Part shown: one piece after another, positions 51,782 to 57,443 of the stretch
How the letters are laid out: each line of letters opens with the position of its first letter
How positions within the stretch are numbered: position 1 is the stretch's first letter
From: CALCMJ01 sp964475415
Lineage (GTDB): Bacteria > Bacteroidota > Bacteroidia > Chitinophagales > Saprospiraceae
NCBI GenBank assembly: GCA_964475415.1
Contig: CAYYWZ010000018.1
Span: 1 to 57,443, forward strand
Length of the DNA stretch: 57,443 nucleotides
Reading direction: 5' to 3'
The notes under the pieces: model-generated
What the model was told of the DNA's origin: nothing
Seen by the model: the letters and a program-made list of their open reading frames with translations, nothing else
Databases searched by the model: none
Program-made: the position numbers and the translations under genes

Positions 51782-52943
51782 GAAAGCAAGTAAAGAGATT
51801 TTCAAATCAGTTGTAGGTTTCAGAAGACATATTCATCAGTACCCTGAGCTATCTTTTAAGGAGGAAAAAACAAGTGCATTTATTTCTTCTGTATTGTCAG
51901 AATATAATATAAAACATACGAGAGGTTGGGCGAAACATGGAATAGTTGCTCATATTGGAAAAGGTAAGAAATGTATTGCATTAAGAGCTGATATAGATGC
52001 ATTGCCTATCCTAGAAGAAAATGATGTAGCGTATAAATCTAAGAAGGAAGGTCTTATGCATGCTTGTGGACATGATGTACATACTGCATCCATGTTAGGA
52101 ACTGCGATTATTCTGAAAAAGATAGAAAAAGATCTGAAAGGAAAAGTCAAGATTATCTTTCAGCCAGGAGAAGAAAAATTGCCAGGTGGAGCATCCATCA
52201 TGATTGAAGAGGGAGTTTTGTCAAATCCAAAACCAGCTTCAATTATAGGGCAACATGTACATCCGCCGTTAGAAGTTGGAAAAGTCGGAGTGAGATCAGG
52301 AAAGTATATGGCATCTGCTGATGAAATATATCTATCTGTTGAAGGCAGTGGAGGCCATGCTGCACTACCACAAAATTGTGTAGATACTATTTTGCTTTCG
52401 GCTCAGATAATTGATGCATTGCAGCAAGTAGTATCCAGAAGAGCTGATCCGACTATTCCTACAGTGCTTTCTTTTGGAAAAATTAACTCTCAGGGAGGTG
52501 CAACAAATGTAATACCTAGTAAGGTGAAAATTGAAGGAACATTCAGAACTATGAATGAGAAATGGAGAAAGGAAGCACATAGTATTATTAAAAATATAGC
52601 CAAGAGCATTGCAAAAGCAAATGGTGGAAAGTGTAGTGTGAATATTAAAGTAGGATATCCTACTCTATATAATGACGAATCAGTAACTAGAAAGTTCTTT
52701 GAGTATGCAGTTGATTATTTGGGAAAATCCAATGTAGTGGAATTGCCAATTAGGATGACATCTGAAGACTTCTCCTTCTATTCTCAAGAGATTCCTGCTT
52801 GTTTTTATAGATTAGGTACTGGAAATAAGAAAAAAAATATTGTTTCTCCAGTGCATACACCAACTTTTAATGTTGACGAAAACTGTCTACATATAGGATC
52901 GGGTCTCATGGCCTATTATACTTATAGAGAGTTATTACTTTAA
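51765..52943 (+). CDS. M20-family amidohydrolase
   Basis: A metallopeptidase-like amidohydrolase related to N-acyl-L-amino-acid amidohydrolase and hippurate hydrolase; it cleaves an acyl group from an amino acid. The 392-residue product starts with GTG at 51765, overlapping the glycosyltransferase end by 17 bp, which suggests translational coupling. Motifs are LRADIDALPILEE, HACGHDVHTASML (metal ligands Cys, His), FQPGEEKLPGGASIMIEEG (catalytic Glu), IGQHVHP, and TSEDFSFYSQEIP. The dimerisation domain insert lies about 185-300. The substrate is not readable. Confidence 0.92.
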   Translation: MKNNIKKASKEIFKSVVGFRRHIHQYPELSFKEEKTSAFISSVLSEYNIKHTRGWAKHGIVAHIGKGKKCIALRADIDALPILEENDVAYKSKKEGLMHACGHDVHTASMLGTAIILKKIEKDLKGKVKIIFQPGEEKLPGGASIMIEEGVLSNPKPASIIGQHVHPPLEVGKVGVRSGKYMASADEIYLSVEGSGGHAALPQNCVDTILLSAQIIDALQQVVSRRADPTIPTVLSFGKINSQGGATNVIPSKVKIEGTFRTMNEKWRKEAHSIIKNIAKSIAKANGGKCSVNIKVGYPTLYNDESVTRKFFEYAVDYLGKSNVVELPIRMTSEDFSFYSQEIPACFYRLGTGNKKKNIVSPVHTPTFNVDENCLHIGSGLMAYYTYRELLL

Positions 52944-53061
52944 TACATTATAAATATTTTTAATTTATAAACCATTATGAAACATTATTTTAGGTATTAT
53001 GATTTTTTTTAATGTATATTAGCCTTTGGATTCAAGACTAAACTAAAATTAGAAAGAAATT

Positions 53062-54333
53062 ATGGCTAGAATACTTGTTGTTGACGATGATAGAAGCATA
53101 AGGAGGACTCTATCAGATATCCTTCAATTTGAAAAATATGAAGTTGACGAAGCCTGTGATGGCTTAGATTGTCTTGTGAAACTAAAGCAGGGAAAGTATA
53201 ATGTAATAATTCTTGATATTAAAATGCCTAAAATGGATGGAATGGAGGCAATCGATAGGATTCAGGCATTATCTCCAGAAACTCCTGTTATTATGATTTC
53301 AGGGCATGGAGATATAAACACGGCTGTAGAAGCTGTAAAAAAAGGTGCCTTTGATTTTATACAGAAGCCACCAGATCTGAATAGATTATTGATTACAATT
53401 AGAAATGCATTAGACAAGTCCACACTTATCACTGAAAAGAAGGTTCTGCAGAAGAGGATAAGAAAGTCAAAAGTGCAAAATATAGTAGGCTCTTCGCAAA
53501 GTATCAATGTTATAAAAGATACTATAGAAAGAGTAGCGCCTACTGAAGCTAGAATTTTAATCACTGGTGAGAATGGAACAGGAAAGGAATTGGTTGCAAG
53601 ATGGGTGCATGAAAAAAGTACAAGGAAAGCTAGTCCTATAATCGAAGTTAATTGTGCAGCGATCCCTTCAGAATTAATAGAAAGTGAATTATTTGGACAT
53701 GAAAAAGGTTCATTTACTTCTGCTCATAAACAAAGACTTGGTAAATTTGAATTAGCAAACGGAGGTACTTTATTTCTAGATGAAATAGGAGATATGTCTA
53801 TGAAAGCTCAAGCTAAAGTACTTCGAGCTTTACAAGAGAATAAAATTACTAGAGTTGGGGGTGAGAAGGAAATAAGTGTCGATGTAAGAATTATTGCAGC
53901 TACAAATAAAGACCTAAGACAAGAAATAATTCAGGGTCGATTTAGAGAAGATTTATATCATCGACTAGCAGTAATTATTATGCATGTACCTTCATTAAAT
54001 GATAGGAGAGATGATATACCAGAATTAGTTAAGCATTTTTCTGGTGTTGTATGCAAAGAATATGGAGTTCCTGTTAAAAGTTTTGATAAGACTGCGATAA
54101 AAGAATTGCAAAAATATAACTGGACTGGTAATATTAGAGAATTGAGAAACGTAGTTGAGCGTCTTATAATATTGAGTAAAGAGTCTGTAACTAAGAGCGA
54201 TGTAGCTTCTTTTGTTATTCCTTCTAAATCTCATTCTGAATTAGAGACATTATTCGAAAAATTTGATAGTACCGAAGCACTAAAAGATTACATAGTAGCG
54301 CAATATCAAAACTATAAATCAGTTCTAGTTTAG
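53062..54333 (+). CDS. NtrC-family sigma-54 activator lacking the Fis DNA-binding domain
   Basis: A response regulator of 423 residues. The receiver domain has Asp8-10, predicted phospho-Asp53 and Lys103. The AAA+ domain has Walker A GENGTGKE (170-177), the sigma-54 contact loop GSFTSA (217-222, where most relatives read GAFTGA), Walker B GGTLFLDEIGD (Asp241) and the arginine-finger region GRFREDLYHRL. After the C-terminal AAA+ helices (to about 385) come FDSTEALKDYIVAQYQNYK and the stop. The helix-turn-helix expected at this point is absent, and downstream bases do not restore it. It may act from solution or with a DNA-binding partner. It is monocistronic with a clear terminator. Confidence 0.9.
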   Translation: MARILVVDDDRSIRRTLSDILQFEKYEVDEACDGLDCLVKLKQGKYNVIILDIKMPKMDGMEAIDRIQALSPETPVIMISGHGDINTAVEAVKKGAFDFIQKPPDLNRLLITIRNALDKSTLITEKKVLQKRIRKSKVQNIVGSSQSINVIKDTIERVAPTEARILITGENGTGKELVARWVHEKSTRKASPIIEVNCAAIPSELIESELFGHEKGSFTSAHKQRLGKFELANGGTLFLDEIGDMSMKAQAKVLRALQENKITRVGGEKEISVDVRIIAATNKDLRQEIIQGRFREDLYHRLAVIIMHVPSLNDRRDDIPELVKHFSGVVCKEYGVPVKSFDKTAIKELQKYNWTGNIRELRNVVERLIILSKESVTKSDVASFVIPSKSHSELETLFEKFDSTEALKDYIVAQYQNYKSVLV

Positions 54334-54363
54334 TAATTGTGAAGTAGTATTTAAAATTACAAG

Positions 54364-54391
54364 CCTATTCTTCTGAAGAATAGGTTTTTTT
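54364..54391 (+). terminator. Terminator of the NtrC-like gene
   Basis: CCTATTCTT and AAGAATAGG pair perfectly around CTG (54364-54384), followed by a run of seven Ts. Only 30 bases separate it from the stop, so no lost C-terminal domain is hidden before it. Confidence 0.9.
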
Positions 54392-54414
54392 ATGATATAA
54401 AAAAATAAAAAATT

Positions 54415-55113
54415 ATGGCAGCAATAAAAGAATGGACACAGTTAAAAGGAGAAAACGCATGGACAATGTTCAAGGTTATAGCAGAGTTTGTTGATGGATT
54501 TGAAAAACTAAATAAACTTGGTCCCTGTATTTCTATATTTGGCTCCGCTAGAACCAAGCCAGGAACAAAATATTATGAACTAGCAGTAGATATGGCTAAA
54601 AGAATGACTGAAGAGGGCTTTGGTGTTATTACAGGTGGAGGACCAGGTATTATGGAAGCTGCTAATAAAGGTGCGTATGAAAATAAAGGACTTTCAGTTG
54701 GATTAAATATTGATTTACCATTTGAACAATCTCACAACGCTTATATAGATAGTGATAAAAATATAGATCATAATTACTTCTTTGTTCGTAAAGTAATGTT
54801 TGTTAAGTACGCTCAAGCATTTATAGTAATGCCTGGAGGTTTTGGAACTTTAGATGAATTATTCGAAGTACTTACTTTAATCCAAACTAATAAAATCACA
54901 AAAGTCCCAGTTATACTAGTAGGGGCAGACTTCTGGGGGGGACTAAGAGAATGGATTATAGGAACTATGTTAGAAAAAGAAGGGAATATATCTGCAAAAG
55001 ACTTAGACCTTATTCCTATTGTAGATGAGATAGATGATGTTGTAAAAATCATATCAGAATTCTATGCAGACGAAACAGGAAAGAATGAATTAAGTCCTAA
55101 TTATAATTTCTAA
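54415..55113 (+). CDS. LOG-family nucleotide 5'-monophosphate phosphoribohydrolase
   Basis: A 232-residue protein of the TIGR00730 (formerly lysine-decarboxylase-like) family. It shows SIFGSARTKPGTKYYELAVD, VITGGGPGIMEAANKGAYE and the catalytic PGGFGTLDELFEVLTLIQTN. Such enzymes release a base from nucleoside monophosphates; plant and bacterial members activate cytokinins, but the bacterial substrate is often unknown. Its end overlaps the convergent porin gene by 4 bp. Confidence 0.9.
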   Translation: MAAIKEWTQLKGENAWTMFKVIAEFVDGFEKLNKLGPCISIFGSARTKPGTKYYELAVDMAKRMTEEGFGVITGGGPGIMEAANKGAYENKGLSVGLNIDLPFEQSHNAYIDSDKNIDHNYFFVRKVMFVKYAQAFIVMPGGFGTLDELFEVLTLIQTNKITKVPVILVGADFWGGLREWIIGTMLEKEGNISAKDLDLIPIVDEIDDVVKIISEFYADETGKNELSPNYNF

Positions 55114-56975
55114 TCTGATAAAACCCAACGAATACCTAGTCTAAATCTAAAATCAAATTGTGGGTAATTATTTATCTCATATAGAATGTCGTTTCTTACA
55201 AGACCGCTAATATTTTCTAGTCTTATAAAAAGTCGAAATTGGTCTATTTGGAATGTACTAAAAAAATCTATTTCAGGATAAAATTCTATAGTTTCATTAG
55301 ATTGATAAAGTTGTCCTAGAAAAGGGTTATAATTACTAGCATTCTTGGAAGGAGTAAATCTTCCTTCGAAGCCGATCCTAGTTAGCAGGTTGCTACGAAA
55401 AATTCTAAATTCTACAAAGGCAATATGCTTAGTCCAGAGCTCTGGAAGATGGAAATACAAATTTTCTGAGAAATTCTGTAGCAGTATAGTGTTTCTTAGA
55501 TGTAAGCCACGAAAATTTAAATTATTCCTGAAAATTAATTTTGTAATGGAGAGTACATTATTGTTCTGTTCATAGAAGCTGGAGGCGTTGAGAAAAATAG
55601 AATTATCAATTAACATCTGCGAGAACTTTACAGACGATTTTAGATAGGGGATGTCAATGGCTCCCCATATTTCAGATTCTATTACTTTAGAGAATTCGTT
55701 TTCCCAAATAATAGATTCTGTAAGTATAAGTTCATCCTGTATGTAACTTGGATTATATCTAGAAAAGTTAAACCCAAGTTTCAATTTTTGACCTTTGTAT
55801 ACATCTAAGACCAATTGGTTTTCTAGAAGTAAGTTTCCTGCCGATCTTAAGAATCCGATTTGAAGTTTAGATTGTAAATTAATAGATTCGTGTGGAGTAA
55901 AAACTAGGCTTCCTTGAAGTAATATATTATTTACACTAAAAGAATTAATGTCAGTTTTAATTCTATGATAATTGTGCTGAATGCCTGCAACTAAATTTAC
56001 TTTGTCAGATAAGGCAGTGCTAATATCGAAATGGTTAGATATTTCAAAGAAGTTCATAAAGTATCTAATTCCTCTAGAATCTTTTTTGAAAGAATTATAA
56101 AAGTTGTTTTCTAAACTATCTTGACCATTATCATAAAATCTTATATATCCATCTGATAATCTGAGGTGATGATGTAGGCCAAAATCTATTAGAGTCGAGT
56201 CATTTGTAAGTTTTAAAAACTGATTCAAATGATAATTCCTAGACTCATGTCTAGTTGAGGCTGAATCCAATATTGTCGGAATATTTTCTCGAATGTCAAA
56301 AAATGGCTCATTAAATAAAGTATCTGTTGTAACACCACCATTTATTTCTTCATTATGATTATTTGTAAAAAAATTAAAGTACAGCTGGTATTTATCTGAA
56401 GGAGCCCATTCAAAGTTTACACCTAATGAGGTAGATTTCGTAAATTGATTATTGTAAAACCCATCTTGATTGATTCTTTCAAAATCTATAGAGAAAGTGA
56501 CATTATCGGCATAATTATCTGCAAATAATCCTTTTACAATAAAATTCCTTTGTCCTGCCATAGGGCTAAAAAACAAATCATTAAATGGTCTATTGACATT
56601 GAAAAATTTAGTTGTATTTAGATTCTTCTTATATATATCATATTGATGAAAGCCATAATCATAACCTATATTGTTCTGAAATGTATATTCTTGCGAAAAG
56701 GCTGATGACCCCTGGTTACCTAGAGAAATATAGTCGATATCTCGTGATCTAACTGGGTCATACTGTTGGAAGAAATTGTCTAAAGTAGTGTCAGAGAAAG
56801 CAATCAGTGACTTATCGGTTCCTATAAAGTAGTAATTTGTAATAGCGGTATCTATCTCAGGAAAAATTGATAATTCATTAGTAGATTTTTCTTTCCCACT
56901 AACGCCTGGAGGTGGTTGAGAATAAGCATAGCCAATGCTAAGTATTGTAATTATATGTATAAAAAGTCCCTTCAA
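55110..56975 (-). CDS. Putative outer-membrane porin (Porin_10-like)
   Basis: A 621-residue protein with a signal peptide ending GYAYSQPPP. It has the segments seen in Bacteroidota 'putative porin' proteins: FFQQYDPVRSRDIDYISLGN, GYDYGFHQYDIYKKNLNTTK and FFSPMAGQRNFIVKGLFADN. The remainder alternates aromatic and polar residues as in a large beta-barrel and ends in an aromatic/polar strand (FRFRLGIRWVLSD). The substrate is unknown. It converges on the LOG gene with a 4-bp overlap. Confidence 0.85.
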   Translation of the reverse strand: MKGLFIHIITILSIGYAYSQPPPGVSGKEKSTNELSIFPEIDTAITNYYFIGTDKSLIAFSDTTLDNFFQQYDPVRSRDIDYISLGNQGSSAFSQEYTFQNNIGYDYGFHQYDIYKKNLNTTKFFNVNRPFNDLFFSPMAGQRNFIVKGLFADNYADNVTFSIDFERINQDGFYNNQFTKSTSLGVNFEWAPSDKYQLYFNFFTNNHNEEINGGVTTDTLFNEPFFDIRENIPTILDSASTRHESRNYHLNQFLKLTNDSTLIDFGLHHHLRLSDGYIRFYDNGQDSLENNFYNSFKKDSRGIRYFMNFFEISNHFDISTALSDKVNLVAGIQHNYHRIKTDINSFSVNNILLQGSLVFTPHESINLQSKLQIGFLRSAGNLLLENQLVLDVYKGQKLKLGFNFSRYNPSYIQDELILTESIIWENEFSKVIESEIWGAIDIPYLKSSVKFSQMLIDNSIFLNASSFYEQNNNVLSITKLIFRNNLNFRGLHLRNTILLQNFSENLYFHLPELWTKHIAFVEFRIFRSNLLTRIGFEGRFTPSKNASNYNPFLGQLYQSNETIEFYPEIDFFSTFQIDQFRLFIRLENISGLVRNDILYEINNYPQFDFRFRLGIRWVLSD

Positions 56976-57171
56976 CTATTTGTAGATAGTTTAATAAGTT
57001 CAAATATATTACAATTAAAGCTTTAACAGTTCCTAAGTAAGAGTTAATAGTTGACGATGGCTTTACGAACTTTTTGAAACAAAGCAATGACAAAGACTAT
57101 ATTAGACATATTATTCTTACTTATATATATAATTAATCTATGCACTAATATCTTAAAATCAGATAATTAGA

Positions 57172-57201
57172 TTGATTATTTAAAATTTAAATCTATATTT
57201 G
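57172..57201 (+). promoter_or_regulatory. Bacteroidota promoter of the right-edge gene
   Basis: TTG at 57172-57174, 19 bases, then TATATTTG at 57194-57201: an exact fit to the same consensus as the rpsL and rpsJ promoters. The predicted start near 57208 leaves a leader of about 124 bases. Confidence 0.75.
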
Positions 57202-57267
57202 CAGTTGAACTGTCCAACCAGTTCGAACATTTTGTAATTTTTTAGAACCTAAATCAACACTGAGAAT

Positions 57268-57320
57268 GTACTTTCCCAAGTACTACCTGTAGGGTTGGTT
57301 TAAGATTATTTTTAAACCAA
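57268..57320 (+). promoter_or_regulatory. Hairpins in the leader of the right-edge gene
   Basis: GTACTT and AAGTAC (57268-57283) form a perfect 6-bp stem. TTGGTTTAA and TTAAACCAA (57295-57320) form a perfect 9-bp stem that ends 11 bases before the start codon. CCAACC at 57214-57219 can pair with GGTTGG at 57293-57298, an alternative that competes with the second stem. The arrangement suggests a folded leader; no known riboswitch class is recognised. Confidence 0.45.
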
Positions 57321-57331
57321 AACTTTTTTCC

Positions 57332-57443
57332 ATGAGAGAATCTTTTTTTTCTAGATTCAACATTCACACCCATTTCAGAATAGCTGCTTTCACCGGTTTA
57401 TTTATGTTTATCGGTCTCAGTACTGCCATTTCACAGAACTACA
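57332..57443 (+). CDS. Secreted protein, N-terminal fragment at the window edge
   Basis: The frame opens at ATG 57332 and runs to the last base, giving 37 residues. After a basic start it has a hydrophobic segment and a signal-peptidase-like end (AAFTGLFMFIGLSTAIS, then QNY). The product is exported, possibly as type IX cargo, but the rest lies outside the window and no family can be named. Confidence 0.7.
   Translation, partial: MRESFFSRFNIHTHFRIAAFTGLFMFIGLSTAISQNY

Larger units (their letters stand above)
56976..57331. other. Intergenic region with promoter and folded leader
   Basis: It holds the upstream region of the reverse-strand porin gene and the promoter and leader of the gene cut by the right edge. 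A 27-codon hydrophobic frame at 57087-57170 has no supporting evidence. The leader from about 57208 can form several hairpins, described separately. Confidence 0.6.

Noticed and set aside
54334..54414. Frameshifted Fis HTH after the NtrC-like gene
   Set aside because: Only 30 bases lie between the stop and a terminator stem, and no frame there encodes HTH-like sequence.
57087..57170. 27-residue hydrophobic small protein
   Set aside because: No promoter, conservation or ribosome-binding evidence is available, and AT-rich spacers produce such frames by chance.

Overview
The window is AT-rich bacterial chromosome from the phylum Bacteroidota. The evidence is the S10-spc-alpha ribosomal cluster with rpsL-rpsG-fusA in front, type IX secretion genes (porU, porV, gldJ, a PorP/SprF-family gene), promoters of the form TTG-N19-TAnnTTTG, start codons preceded by A/T-rich sequence instead of Shine-Dalgarno motifs, and a sensor kinase with a Reg_prop propeller. 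The OmpA protein with thrombospondin-type-3 loops and the Porin_10-like barrel suggest a Saprospiria-like lineage, but the genus cannot be fixed from sequence alone. A run of 100 N flanked by an exact 55-bp duplication shows that this is a draft assembly, possibly metagenomic.

Layout. 1-6.3 kb: a lipoprotein of unknown function, a LytS-type propeller sensor kinase facing a LytTR response regulator, an unusual structured intergenic stretch, and a GNAT acetyltransferase. 6.4-24.6 kb: an almost unbroken ribosomal superoperon (rpsL, rpsG, fusA, rpsJ, rplC ... secY, map, infA, rpmJ, rpsM, rpsK, rpsD, rpoA, rplQ), including rpmD and rpmJ, with promoters before rpsL and rpsJ and a terminator after rplQ. 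24.6-27.1 kb: the assembly gap and a reverse-strand VCBS/UnbV lipoprotein ending in six histidines. 27.3-30.9 kb: carA, eno, a DivIC/FtsB-like gene and sucD. 31.2-35.2 kb: a CrtZ-like hydroxylase and a very large membrane histidine kinase. About 35.28-35.67 kb: RNase P RNA. 35.7-43.1 kb: the type IX secretion block (porV, porU, porP-like, gldJ). 43.2-45.4 kb: murF and a degenerate ureohydrolase homologue. 45.6-49.1 kb: an OmpA-family protein and the E2 subunit of a 2-oxo-acid dehydrogenase. 49.2-57.0 kb: recR, a glycosyltransferase fused to a decayed phosphoglycosyltransferase, an M20 amidohydrolase, an NtrC-like regulator without a DNA-binding domain, a LOG-family protein and a putative porin. 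The right edge cuts a secreted-protein gene that has a strong promoter and a folded leader.

Function. Most of the window is translation, secretion and core metabolism. The accessory interest lies in a few places: the His6-tailed lipoprotein inserted beside rplQ where the assembly also breaks, the two enzyme homologues that have lost catalytic motifs, the HTH-less sigma-54 activator, and several RNA-like or operator-like intergenic structures. I found no CRISPR array, insertion sequence, tRNA, rRNA or recognisable defence system.
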